A stretch of DNA of 42,494 bases from Gallionella sp. GTDB lineage: Bacteria; Pseudomonadota; Gammaproteobacteria; Burkholderiales; Gallionellaceae. The notes under the pieces were generated by a model. The model saw only the letters and a program-made list of their open reading frames with translations. It was not told where the DNA came from and did not search any database. Every line of letters begins with the position of its first letter. Positions within the stretch are counted from its first letter, which is position 1. A program made the position numbers and the translations under genes. This document shows positions 7,917-16,595 of this stretch, in pieces. The stretch spans positions 1 to 42,494 of the forward strand of contig JABEVF010000116.1 in the NCBI GenBank assembly GCA_013043965.1, given 5' to 3'.

Positions 7917-10900
7917 TCAACTCCCTACGATGTGGCCGGGTGCATGAGCACTGCGTACCAACGAGCGCGTCCGGCGCATCAGCAAATAGGCGGCAGGAAT
8001 GACGAACATCGACAACAGCGGCGCCGTGATCATGCCTCCCACCATCGGGGCGGCGATGCGTTGCATGATCTCCGAACCCGTTCCGCTGCCCCACATGATG
8101 GGCATCAACCCGGCAATGATCACGGCAACGGTCATCGCCTTGGGACGCACGCGCATCACCGCACCCTCGCGTATCGCATCCAGCAGATCCGGCAATCCGG
8201 TTTTGTCTTCCTGAATCCGCCCGTTCCACGAATTCTTCAGATAGAGCAGCATGATCACGCCGAACTCCGCCGCCACACCCGCCAGGGCAATGAAGCCCAC
8301 GCCGCTCGCCACCGACAGGTTATAGCCCAGCACCCACATGAACCAGACGCCGCCCGCCAGCGCGAACGGCAGTGTCGCCAGGATAAGCAGCGCTTCGCCG
8401 AAGCTGCCGAAGGTGAGATACAGCAGCACAAAGATGATCATCAGCGTCGCCGGGACAACGATCTTGAGCCTGTCCTTGGCGCGCTCCATGAACTCGAACT
8501 GGCCAGACCAGGCAATCGAATAGCCGGGCGGCAGTTTCACCTGTTTGGCCACCTCTGTCTGCATGTCATGCACCACGGAACTCAGGTCGCGGCCGCGTAT
8601 GTCCACATATACCCAGCCGGCAAGTCGCGCATTCTCGGTTCTCAACATCGGCGGGCCGTCGGCAATATGGATTGCAGCCACATCCCCCAGACTGATCTGC
8701 GCACCACGCTCGGTGAGCACCGGCAGATTGCGCAGGTTTTCCAGCGAGTCGCGGATTTCCCTGGGATAGCGCACATTGATCGGAAAGCGCTGCAAACCTT
8801 CGACGGTCTCGCCGATGTTCTCACCGCCGACCGCGGATGACACGATGCTTTGCACATCGGCAACATTCATCCCGTAACGCGCGGCGGCATCGCGATCGAT
8901 GTCCACGTCGATATACCGCCCGCCGGTCAGGCGTTCTGCAAAGGCGGAGGAAACGCCGGGAACAGGTTGAACCACGCGCTCGATCTCGGCGGTCAGGCGG
9001 TCTATTCCGGCGAGATCCATGCCTGCCACCTTGATGCCCACCGGGCTCTTGATGCCGGTGGCCAGCATGTCGATGCGGTTGCGGATCGGCGGCACCCAGA
9101 TATTCGTCAGACCCGGCACTTTCACGGTGCGGTCCAGCTCTGCGACCAGCTTGTCCGGCGTCATGCCGGGTCGCCATTGCGCGCGCGGCTTCAGGCGGAT
9201 CGTGGTCTCGAACATTTCCATAGGCGCCGGGTCGGTCGCAGTCTCGGCGCGGCCTGCCTTGCCGAACACGCTTGCCACTTCGGGCACGGTTTTGATCAGG
9301 CGGTCGGTTTGCTGCAACAGCTCCGCGACTTTGCCCGTGCTGATGCCCGGCAGCGCGGTCGGCATATAGAGCAGATCTCCTTCGTCCAGCGGCGGCATGA
9401 ACTCGCCGCCCAGACGGCTGATGGGCCACAGCGTCGCCATCGCGATCAGGGCCGCCAGCAGTATGATCGTTTTGGGCCGGTGCAAGACGCTGTCCAGCAA
9501 GGGGCGATATATGCGGATCAGAAAACGGTTGATCGGGTTCCTCTGTTCGTCGGGAATTTTGCCCCGGATCAGATAGCCCATCAGCACCGGAATCAGCGTG
9601 ATCGCAAGGCCTGCGGCGGCGGCCATCGCATAGGTCTTGGTGAAGGCCAGCGGCGAGAACAGCCTGCCTTCCTGTGCTTCCAGCGTGAACACCGGGATGA
9701 AGGACAGCGTGATGATCAGCAGCGAGAAGAACAGCGCCGGGCCGACTTCGGCGGCGGCATCGGCAACCACTTTCCACTGTTCGCTGCCGGCAAGTACCCG
9801 GCCGGGGTGGCCGCGCTTCCACCCCTCGATATGCTTGTGCGCGTTCTCTATCATCACGACCGCCGCATCGACCATTGCGCCGACCGCGATCGCGATGCCG
9901 CCCAGCGACATGATGTTCGCGTTCACCCCCTGGTAGCGCATCACGATGAAGGCCGCAAGTATGCCCAGCGGCAGCGACACGATGGCAACCAGCGCGGAAC
10001 GCAGGTGAAACAGAAAGATGCCGCACACGATGGTGACGACCAGGAATTCTTCGATCAATTTGTGCGTCAGGTTATCGATCGCGCGGTCGATCAGCGCGGA
10101 ACGGTCATAGGTGGTCACAATCTCGACTCCGGGTGGCAGACTCGCCTTGAGCGCCGCTAGTTTGGCCTTGACCGCCTCTATCGTCTCCAGCGCGTTCTTG
10201 CCGGAGCGCATCACGATCACGCCGCCCGCCACTTCGCCTTCGCCGTTCAATTCCGCGACGCCGCGCCGCATCTCCGGCCCGATCTGGATGCGCGCCACAT
10301 CGCCCAGCCGCACCGATACGCCAGCCGCCGTGGTCGTCAGCGGGATCTTGCGGAAATCATCCAGCGATTTCAGATAGCCCGAGGCGCGCACCATGTACTC
10401 GGCCTCGCCCAGCTCCAGCACCGAACCTCCCGCCTCCTGGTTGGCCTTGCCTATGGCTTCGATCACTCTGCTCTGCGGAATATTGTAGGCGCGCAACTTG
10501 TCCGGATCGAGCACGACCTGGTACTGGCGCACCATGCCGCCGATGCTGGCCACCTCAGACACATTGGGCACGGTCTTCAGCTCGTATTTCAAGAACCAGT
10601 CCTGCAGGGCGCGCAGTTGCGACAAGTCGAGCTTGCCGCTGTGATCGACCAGCGCGTATTCGTATATCCAGCCCACGCCGGTCGCATCCGGTCCGAGCGA
10701 GGATCTGGCCTGTATCGGCAGGCGCGACTGCACCTGGTTGAGATATTCGAGCACGCGTGAACGCGCCCAATACGGATCGGTGCCGTCCTCGAACAGCACA
10801 TAGACGAATGAGTCGCCGAAGAAGGAATAGCCGCGCACCGTCCTGGCTCCCGGCACCGACAACATGGTGGTCGTCAGCGGGTAGGTCACCTGGTTCTCGA

Positions 10901-11081
10901 CGATCTGCGGCGCCTGTCCGGGCCAGCTGGTGCGGATGATGACCTGCACGTCGGACAGATCGGGCAGGGCGTCGAGCGGTATTCTGCTTAGCGACCAGAC
11001 ACCCCATGCGGCCAGTATCAGCGTCGCCAGCAGCACCAGAAAACGATTGCCGATCGACCAGCGTATCAATCTGGCGATCAT
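7917..11081 (-). CDS. cusA: copper/silver efflux RND permease CusA
   Basis: Inner-membrane proton-driven pump that exports Cu(I)/Ag(I) through a tripartite complex with CusB and CusC. The 1054 residues match the HAE-HME RND family, and the start [17 protein letters not shown] is typical. The three metal-pathway methionines fall exactly at residues 573 ([11 protein letters not shown]), 623 (APMEMFETT) and 672 ([12 protein letters not shown]), the same numbers as in E. coli CusA. The proton-relay aspartate in [13 protein letters not shown] is at 405. This argues for monovalent Cu/Ag rather than Zn/Co/Cd. Its start overlaps the cusB stop by four bases (ATGA), and it is the last gene of the cluster. 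Confidence 0.96.
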   Translation of the reverse strand: MIARLIRWSIGNRFLVLLATLILAAWGVWSLSRIPLDALPDLSDVQVIIRTSWPGQAPQIVENQVTYPLTTTMLSVPGARTVRGYSFFGDSFVYVLFEDGTDPYWARSRVLEYLNQVQSRLPIQARSSLGPDATGVGWIYEYALVDHSGKLDLSQLRALQDWFLKYELKTVPNVSEVASIGGMVRQYQVVLDPDKLRAYNIPQSRVIEAIGKANQEAGGSVLELGEAEYMVRASGYLKSLDDFRKIPLTTTAAGVSVRLGDVARIQIGPEMRRGVAELNGEGEVAGGVIVMRSGKNALETIEAVKAKLAALKASLPPGVEIVTTYDRSALIDRAIDNLTHKLIEEFLVVTIVCGIFLFHLRSALVAIVSLPLGILAAFIVMRYQGVNANIMSLGGIAIAVGAMVDAAVVMIENAHKHIEGWKRGHPGRVLAGSEQWKVVADAAAEVGPALFFSLLIITLSFIPVFTLEAQEGRLFSPLAFTKTYAMAAAAGLAITLIPVLMGYLIRGKIPDEQRNPINRFLIRIYRPLLDSVLHRPKTIILLAALIAMATLWPISRLGGEFMPPLDEGDLLYMPTALPGISTGKVAELLQQTDRLIKTVPEVASVFGKAGRAETATDPAPMEMFETTIRLKPRAQWRPGMTPDKLVAELDRTVKVPGLTNIWVPPIRNRIDMLATGIKSPVGIKVAGMDLAGIDRLTAEIERVVQPVPGVSSAFAERLTGGRYIDVDIDRDAAARYGMNVADVQSIVSSAVGGENIGETVEGLQRFPINVRYPREIRDSLENLRNLPVLTERGAQISLGDVAAIHIADGPPMLRTENARLAGWVYVDIRGRDLSSVVHDMQTEVAKQVKLPPGYSIAWSGQFEFMERAKDRLKIVVPATLMIIFVLLYLTFGSFGEALLILATLPFALAGGVWFMWVLGYNLSVASGVGFIALAGVAAEFGVIMLLYLKNSWNGRIQEDKTGLPDLLDAIREGAVMRVRPKAMTVAVIIAGLMPIMWGSGTGSEIMQRIAAPMVGGMITAPLLSMFVIPAAYLLMRRTRSLVRSAHAPGHIVGS

Positions 11082-12607
11082 GGCTGATCTCCCGCCGCAG
11101 GCTTGATCGACACGATTTCATATCCCCCGTCAGAAACAGCTCGAATCTCGAAGTCCACGCGATCGCCGGCTTTGATGTCCGGAGGAATTCCGCTTGCGGG
11201 GAGCTTGAAGCCCATGGTCATCGCACCCCATTGCAGGCTGGGGATAGGGCCATGCGAGATGGTGATGGTATCCTTGCCGATAGTTTCGACCTTGCCCCTG
11301 CCGTGATGCGTTGGCGCAGCGTTGCCGGCGGGCTTGGAATCATTGCCCATGCGCAACGAGGTCGCTCTCAGACTGGCTTCCGAATCGATCAGGAACTGCC
11401 CGGAGGCGACGACTTTCTGGCCCTCTGCCAATCCCTTCAGGATTTCCGTCTGGCCATGACTTTCGCCACCCGCCTCAATATCCACCGGGACAAATTTGCC
11501 GTCGGCCTGCATTACGATCACCACACGGCGCTTGCCGGTCTGTATCACCGCTGCACTAGGCACCAGCAGCACGTCACGGCGCACTTCGGGAGAGAAATTC
11601 ACGGTGGCATACATGCCGGGGACTAGCCGCTGCCCGGGATTGGCCAGTTCGATCCGCGCTTTCAAGGTGCGCGTCACGGGATTGACGTCAGGCAATACGG
11701 TGCTGACCTTGCCTTTTAACACCATGCCGGAAAGTGACGCCGTGCTTATTTCGACGCTGTTGCCGGGATGCACCTGTGCAGCCATGTCTTCGGGCACCTC
11801 TGCGTTGATCCAGACCGTATCCAGCCCGTTGATGCGGAACAGCGGCGCGCCGTTCACGACTGTCATGCCTTCGCGCGCATCGAGTTCGGCGACCACACCG
11901 CTGACGGGTGCTGCAATAACCAGCCGCTCTTGAATTTTTCCGCTGGTTTCCACCAGCCGCATCTGCTCTTCAGACATGCCGGCCAGGCGCATGCGCTGAC
12001 GCGCGGCATCGATCAAATCCAGCCCGCTGTTTTCCTGCATGGCCAAACGTCTCGCCGTCAGAAAATCTTCTTGTGCCGCAACCCAATCCGGCACATACAA
12101 CTCGGCGAGTGGCTGGCCTTTGCGCACCGGATCCAGCGTCGCCCGGACGTAGAGTTTTTCGATATAGCCATTGGCGCGCGCTTGAACCACCACCAATTCG
12201 CGTTCGTTGTAAACCACATTGCCGATCACTTCGATACGGGATGTGAGGTTTCCCCTGGTGACCGCGACAGTGCGAATGCCGAGATTCTGCTGAATGCGCG
12301 GATCGATCGTAACCTTCCCGCCATCGCTGCCCTCGTCGGCATAGACCGGCACCAGCGGCATGTCCATGAAAGGCGATTTTCCTGGCTTGTCGAAGCGCTG
12401 GCCGGGCACCATGGGATCATGCCAATACAGCACGGTCTTGCCGGTTGCAAGATCGGTCGCATTAGCGGGTTTTGCCTGGGCGGCAGCCGATATCGCGACA
12501 GACGGGGATGTCATGTTCTGACGGAGGCCGGCACGGTAACCGATGTAAGCCACCGCACCGATTACGACCAGCGCGACAAAGAAAAAAGCGAACAGCTTGG
12601 TTTTCAT
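11078..12607 (-). CDS. cusB: CusB membrane fusion protein with fused C-terminal CusF domain
   Basis: Periplasmic adaptor of the Cu/Ag efflux complex, 509 residues. A signal anchor spans about 3-22. A heavy-metal-binding segment at about 60-89 contains [26 protein letters not shown] and several Met and His. The hairpin, lipoyl and beta-barrel domains follow ([30 protein letters not shown]). The last 75 residues are a complete CusF-like OB domain ([16 protein letters not shown]), which keeps the His, Trp and two Met ligands. E. coli CusB lacks this domain, so a metallochaperone module is built into the adaptor here in addition to the free CusF. It overlaps both neighbours by four bases. Confidence 0.95.
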   Translation of the reverse strand: MKTKLFAFFFVALVVIGAVAYIGYRAGLRQNMTSPSVAISAAAQAKPANATDLATGKTVLYWHDPMVPGQRFDKPGKSPFMDMPLVPVYADEGSDGGKVTIDPRIQQNLGIRTVAVTRGNLTSRIEVIGNVVYNERELVVVQARANGYIEKLYVRATLDPVRKGQPLAELYVPDWVAAQEDFLTARRLAMQENSGLDLIDAARQRMRLAGMSEEQMRLVETSGKIQERLVIAAPVSGVVAELDAREGMTVVNGAPLFRINGLDTVWINAEVPEDMAAQVHPGNSVEISTASLSGMVLKGKVSTVLPDVNPVTRTLKARIELANPGQRLVPGMYATVNFSPEVRRDVLLVPSAAVIQTGKRRVVIVMQADGKFVPVDIEAGGESHGQTEILKGLAEGQKVVASGQFLIDSEASLRATSLRMGNDSKPAGNAAPTHHGRGKVETIGKDTITISHGPIPSLQWGAMTMGFKLPASGIPPDIKAGDRVDFEIRAVSDGGYEIVSIKPAAGDQP

Positions 12608-13932
12608 TGGGTATCCTTTTCCGGCGCAGTGCGACCGGCATCATTCTGCAAAAAATGAAAGTTGAGCAGTGCCCACAAGCGCGCCGCGTCCGCCTGCATT
12701 TGCAGGGCCTGCAAACGGGCATCAACTTCGCTGCGACGGGCGACGAGCACATCGTTCAGGGAAGATTTGCCGCTGCGGTATGCCGACAATTCCGCTTCGG
12801 TACGTTCGGTAGCGAGCGGCACCAGTTCGTGTTCCAGTCGAGCCTGCCGCTCGCGCGCGCTCTCCCATTCGGCGATCATAGTCCGCACTTCGGCAGTTGC
12901 GGCACGCATGGCTTCCTCGCGTTGCGCGCGGATTTGATCGGCCTGTGCCAGCTTGGCCGCCACCTCGCGATCCTGGCGGTTTGCCTGGTCCCACTGCAGC
13001 GGAACCGAGACCCCGATCGAGGCCATGTTGGAATACTGCGATCCGCGCTGCGCGTAAGACAATCCGACGCTCCAGTCGGATTGCTTGTTGGCCTGGGCGA
13101 GGCGCGCGTCGGTTGCCGCCAGATCTTCCTGTCTTGCCAATATGAGAATATCCGGATGCATCGCAATATGCTTATCGAGTGCACCGGGGTCGATCGGGAT
13201 ATGGTCGATCACGGGTCGCTGGGCAAGAGGAAGATCGCCCGGCTCGCCGAGCTGGCGCACCAGTGTTATTTTCGCGGTGCGCACCTTGCGCGCAATCTCG
13301 CTGGCTCTATCCTGCAACCCCAGCAACGCCGTTCGGGCGGCCAGCACGTCGGACTGGCTGCCGCGACCCGAACGATATGCGGTTTGCGCCGCCTCGATTT
13401 CGCCTTGCGCCTGCAGTATCTGCTCGCCTATCAGTTCGGCACTCGCCTCGGCGTAATAGCGGTCCAGCCAGGCAAGAGCCGTGTCGCGCCGGATGATCAG
13501 CGTCGCCTCGGCTTTTTCGGCGAGCGTCTTGTCCGCCTCGCGCTCATAGTGCTCGCCGCGCAACCGTTTCTTGTCGCCGCGCGTAAGCTCCTGGGTCACA
13601 CCTATACTGCGCTGGGTCATGAAATCGCTTCCGACGCTGAACTGGTCCGCACCGGTGACCGGCAGATTTTCGATACCGACACTTAACACCGGATCGGGAT
13701 TTTGCGTGGCCGAGACCGCCAGATCGCGATCTGCGGCCACGGCAGCATCTTGTCCGGCCAGTTGCCGCGAGCGCTCGACGGCCAGCCGTTGTGCTTCAGC
13801 CAGCGACAGCTCGTTTTGCGCAGCTGCCGATAACGGCAGCATCAGCGCTACGCAAATCATGGAAATCGAGAAACCGTGCCGGCCTACCTTAACCGGCGCA
13901 GCCCTTCTAAAATCAGATAAAGGGGAATGCAT
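12604..13932 (-). CDS. cusC: CusC-type outer membrane efflux protein (TolC family)
   Basis: Outer-membrane channel of the tripartite Cu/Ag pump. The 442 residues include a signal peptide (about 1-40, ending near LSAAAQ). The two TolC-family repeats are visible as long coiled-coil helices, with LSLAEAQRLAVERSRQLA near the N-terminus and AYRSGRGSQSDVLAARTAL matched by AYRSGKSSLNDVLVARRSE in the second repeat. No lipobox Cys is seen, unlike E. coli CusC. The start at 13932 has GGAGG four bases upstream; a longer TTG start overlaps that site. Its stop overlaps the cusB start. Confidence 0.9.
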   Translation of the reverse strand: MHSPLSDFRRAAPVKVGRHGFSISMICVALMLPLSAAAQNELSLAEAQRLAVERSRQLAGQDAAVAADRDLAVSATQNPDPVLSVGIENLPVTGADQFSVGSDFMTQRSIGVTQELTRGDKKRLRGEHYEREADKTLAEKAEATLIIRRDTALAWLDRYYAEASAELIGEQILQAQGEIEAAQTAYRSGRGSQSDVLAARTALLGLQDRASEIARKVRTAKITLVRQLGEPGDLPLAQRPVIDHIPIDPGALDKHIAMHPDILILARQEDLAATDARLAQANKQSDWSVGLSYAQRGSQYSNMASIGVSVPLQWDQANRQDREVAAKLAQADQIRAQREEAMRAATAEVRTMIAEWESARERQARLEHELVPLATERTEAELSAYRSGKSSLNDVLVARRSEVDARLQALQMQADAARLWALLNFHFLQNDAGRTAPEKDTQ

Positions 13933-14019
13933 ATAACCTCCAGACGGCAACAGAGTTACCGTTGCCTGCGGGCTTAAAACGTTGCGGGAGCAACGCAGAT
14001 CGCTACTCCCGCCGCGTGC

Positions 14020-14427
14020 TTATTTGCCAGACAGATGAAGGCGTGTGATCACATAACTGTCCTGTGAACGAACGAGCTCGAAATCTACCGCATCACCGGC
14101 CTTAATTCCTTTGGCAAGCGCCGCATCCTTCAATTCGAAACTCATGGTCATGGCAGGCCACCGTAGCGAGGCAATCGGGCCATGAGCCAACGTCACCACC
14201 CCCTTGGCGACATCAATCTTCTTGACCGTACCGGTGCCACTGTGGGTGGCGGGTGCTGCCTCCATATTCATGCCCTTCATGTCCTTCATGTCCATACCCT
14301 TCATGTCCATGCCGTTATCGGCGATCATCATGCGCGGGCTTGCCTCCGCAGTTTGTACATGGAACATCGAACCGATGCCCAGCAGGGCGGCGATCATTGC
14401 AAAAACGGCGAGTGTATTATTCTTCAT
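14020..14427 (-). CDS. cusF: periplasmic Cu/Ag chaperone CusF
   Basis: Small periplasmic metallochaperone thought to hand Cu(I)/Ag(I) to CusB. The 135 residues start with a signal peptide (about 1-29). A Met-rich linker at 40-55 (MDMKGMDMKDMKGMNM) may be an extra metal-binding stretch. The OB-fold domain follows, with the ligand set His82, Trp90, Met93 and Met95 in AHGPIASLRWPAMTMSF, spaced exactly as H36/W44/M47/M49 of E. coli CusF. The start is set by AAGGAA about seven bases upstream. It lies 87 bases before cusC in the same direction and is probably co-transcribed. Confidence 0.94.
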   Translation of the reverse strand: MKNNTLAVFAMIAALLGIGSMFHVQTAEASPRMMIADNGMDMKGMDMKDMKGMNMEAAPATHSGTGTVKKIDVAKGVVTLAHGPIASLRWPAMTMSFELKDAALAKGIKAGDAVDFELVRSQDSYVITRLHLSGK

Positions 14428-14614
14428 GGTGAGATTCCTTAAAATTTGAGATTTGCCAATTGAGTCTGCATCGCCCGGACCAGCAGATGAGGAAAAGGCT
14501 GGGTAGCCGTAAAGATAGTGCGCCTCAAGATACTCTCCGGAGCAGAACTCGAATTCAAGTGCGCAGCACAGCCTCGCTGCGGGTGCGCACAATAGGGTTC
14601 AGACGGGAATAAGG

Positions 14615-15028
14615 CTAATTTAGCAGCCGGAGGAAACGCAGATATAGGGGGGGGCCAGTAGTGGCCGGGGACTGGAGGGGTGTTGCGAAGCTGGCGGCAT
14701 CCGCCACTGCAAACAACCGCACACCGGCTGGAAGAACGGCTGGCGCGAAAAGCGGCAGGTCAAAGGCAAGTTTTGGTGTATCTGAACCCTGCTCACAGTG
14801 TTTCATACACGACTGTTTATCGGGCGAACTGTGCTCTGTACAGGGATCACCGCCAGCCTCCATTTGCATCAGCGGTTCCGCCGGCTGCGAAGGTGGCAAG
14901 TAACCCGAAACCAGACAACCGCCCACAGCCACTCTGAGCTGGATGAACAGCAGCGCAAACAAAACGACCCACGTCACGTTCCGTTTCGAAGCCGTTGTCA
15001 AACGATAGAATTCTGGGAGGTAACTCAT
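14615..15028 (-). CDS. Cys/His-containing small protein at the head of the copper cluster
   Basis: 137-residue protein with one hydrophobic segment (about 18-35, NVTWVVLFALLFIQLRVAVGG) that may be a signal peptide or anchor. A probable metal-binding stretch follows (DPCTEHSSPDKQSCMKHC, about residues 62-79), with three Cys and two His. The C-terminus ends PLYLRFLRLLN. Small proteins of this layout often stand first in copper or heavy-metal operons of betaproteobacteria and have been called metal-binding regulators or CopL-like; I cannot assign the family firmly. A promoter-like pair lies so close upstream that the mRNA would be leaderless. It is 187 bases before cusF. Confidence 0.7.
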   Translation of the reverse strand: MSYLPEFYRLTTASKRNVTWVVLFALLFIQLRVAVGGCLVSGYLPPSQPAEPLMQMEAGGDPCTEHSSPDKQSCMKHCEQGSDTPKLAFDLPLFAPAVLPAGVRLFAVADAASFATPLQSPATTGPPLYLRFLRLLN

Positions 15029-15034
15029 GCGGCG

Positions 15035-15065
15035 ACTATAACATTTTTCACCCTTGCGGGGTCAA
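15035..15065 (-). promoter_or_regulatory. candidate promoter of the copper cluster (19-base spacer)
   Basis: On the minus strand TTGACC (15065-15060) and TATAGT (15040-15035) are separated by 19 bases. This spacing is typical of promoters activated by MerR-family regulators such as CueR. A short dyad ACCC-CGCAA-GGGT covers 15062-15050, but it is not centred in the spacer and does not match the CueR consensus. The -35 box contains the stop codon of the preceding gene. Transcription would start within a base or two of the ATG at 15028. Confidence 0.45.
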
Positions 15066-15565
15066 GCGGTCAATTCTTCCACGCGGATATGCGTCGTCTG
15101 CGCAACGGCCAGCACCGCGTCATGCAGCAAACGTCCGCTTCCGGCATCGGCTTCAACAGCGAGCGGGTGCTGGGCCAATATCGCCGCAGAAAACTCACTC
15201 ACAGTTTTCAAGTGGCTGTCGCTATCCTGCAGCAAAGGCTTGGGCTTGGTGGCTTGGAAGTACAACAGGCCACCACGCGATGCCGCCGCCAGCAAATAGA
15301 ACTTTTCACCGGATGGGGAAACTTTTTCGTCGTGCACACTAAAATAATGTGTCTCGCTACCCGGTAGGTTCTGCGCAATATCGCCTATCTGTTTCGCGAT
15401 ATTTTCTATGAAGGTCTGCGCACCATTGAGTTGCGGCGCAAGCGTGATGTGGTATTTCCCCGGTCGGTTTATGACCACCGGATTATCCAGAACCACCGGC
15501 CTGGCACGCCGAAAAGTGAGCACCACCAACGTGATGATGGTAATCAATAACAGACTTTCACCCAT
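15062..15565 (-). CDS. membrane-anchored protein of unknown function
   Basis: No family is recognised for this 167-residue protein. A hydrophobic N-terminus (MGESLLLITIITLVVLTFRR) is a probable membrane anchor with the rest outside or inside by an unknown topology. The remainder is a soluble domain with beta-rich segments (NPVVINRPGKYHITL, SGEKFYLLAAAS) and a helical C-terminus. GGAG seven bases upstream supports the start. It follows a hairpin (15588-15603) behind pbpG and ends inside the candidate promoter of the copper cluster, so it may be either a separate gene or co-transcribed with that cluster. Confidence 0.7.
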   Translation of the reverse strand: MGESLLLITIITLVVLTFRRARPVVLDNPVVINRPGKYHITLAPQLNGAQTFIENIAKQIGDIAQNLPGSETHYFSVHDEKVSPSGEKFYLLAAASRGGLLYFQATKPKPLLQDSDSHLKTVSEFSAAILAQHPLAVEADAGSGRLLHDAVLAVAQTTHIRVEELTA

Positions 15566-15587
15566 GTTGCATCTCCATCAAAAGTTA

Positions 15588-15603
15588 GGGGGCTTACGCC
15601 CCC
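15588..15603 (-). terminator. hairpin after pbpG
   Basis: A perfect six-base GC stem GGGGGC/GCCCCC with a four-base loop is followed on the minus strand by TAACTTTTG. It lies 19 bases after the pbpG stop and 22 bases before the next start. The T tract is interrupted, so termination may be partial. Confidence 0.55.
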
Positions 15604-15621
15604 TTTGCCGCGTTTAAAAAC

Positions 15622-16509
15622 TCAACTCGGCCTAGGCGCACGCCCCACCGCGTTGGAACTCTCCATCCATTTTTTGATCCTGTTGGCATCGCCGATACGA
15701 GTGCGTTTACCCCACGAATCGAGCAGCACGATGATTACCGGACGCTGGTTGATCGTCGCTTGCATCACCAAGCAACGCCCGGCCTCGTTGATAAATCCGG
15801 TTTTGCTGACACCGATGTTCCAAGAGGCATTCTTGACCAGCGGATTGGTGTTGTGGAAGCGCAATTCGCGGCCGCCCCAACCATCCATCGAAGCGGATGC
15901 CGTGGTGGTGTATTGGTGTATCAGCGGATAGGCCCGCGTCGCGGCGACCATCTTGACCAGATCCTGCGCGGTGGAGACGTTGTCGCTGTTCAACCCGGTG
16001 GGATCGAAGAATTTGGTGCTGCTCATGCCCAACTGAGCCGCTTTGGCATTCATCGCCGCTACAGCCGCAACCATACCGCCCGGATAACTGCGCGCCAAGG
16101 CGGAAGCCGCACGGTTCTCGGAGGCCATCAAAGCCATCTGGAGCATTTCCGAGCGAGTGAAGGTCATGCCGATGCGCAACCGCGAATGCGTGCGTTTCAG
16201 CATGTCCAGATCGCCGGTCGCCACACTCACCACTTCATCCATGGGCAATCTGGCATCCAGTATCACCATGGCCGTCATCAGCTTGGTGATCGAGGCGATA
16301 GGCGCGACCAAGTCAGCGTGCTTGTTATAGATCACCTGCTGCGTTTGCTCATCGACAATCAGCGCAATATTGGACTGCACATGCGGATTGAGCGCATTAG
16401 CCGCCGCGTTGGCATGCGACTTGTGCTTGTGATGAGGCGACTGGGCATGAGCCCAATTGATGCCCATTACTTGGCTCAAAACAACAGCGATCCAGAGTCC
16501 TTTTTTCAT
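15622..16509 (-). CDS. pbpG: D-alanyl-D-alanine endopeptidase (PBP7/8 type)
   Basis: Periplasmic low-molecular-weight penicillin-binding protein of the S11 peptidase family that cuts peptide cross-links in murein. The 295 residues carry a signal peptide (about 1-22, cut after AHA) and then a His/Lys-rich stretch (SPHHKHKSHAN). The three active-site motifs are complete: SITK at 73-76, SEN at 130-132 and KTG at 236-238. It lacks the C-terminal anchoring domain of DacA/DacC, which fits the endopeptidase class. The ATG at 16509 is chosen because it begins the signal peptide and GGGA lies six bases upstream. It is 86 bases downstream of the ABC transporter gene and could share its transcript. Confidence 0.93.
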   Translation of the reverse strand: MKKGLWIAVVLSQVMGINWAHAQSPHHKHKSHANAAANALNPHVQSNIALIVDEQTQQVIYNKHADLVAPIASITKLMTAMVILDARLPMDEVVSVATGDLDMLKRTHSRLRIGMTFTRSEMLQMALMASENRAASALARSYPGGMVAAVAAMNAKAAQLGMSSTKFFDPTGLNSDNVSTAQDLVKMVAATRAYPLIHQYTTTASASMDGWGGRELRFHNTNPLVKNASWNIGVSKTGFINEAGRCLVMQATINQRPVIIVLLDSWGKRTRIGDANRIKKWMESSNAVGRAPRPS

Positions 16510-16595
16510 TTTATTCCCAAGCGCTATCCAAATGCCGCGCGAAGCATACATGAAGATCAATGTAAACAAACGCGAGAAATGTAAATCAATGTAAA

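Noticed and set aside
8821-10160. Long frames on both strands (about 400 codons) within cusA
   Set aside because: They are shifted or reverse frames of CusA, rich in Arg, His and Gln, and have no recognisable domains.
15050-15062. CueR/MerR operator in the copper promoter
   Set aside because: Only a four-base ACCC/GGGT dyad is present, off centre in the spacer. The 19-base spacing alone does not prove MerR-type control.
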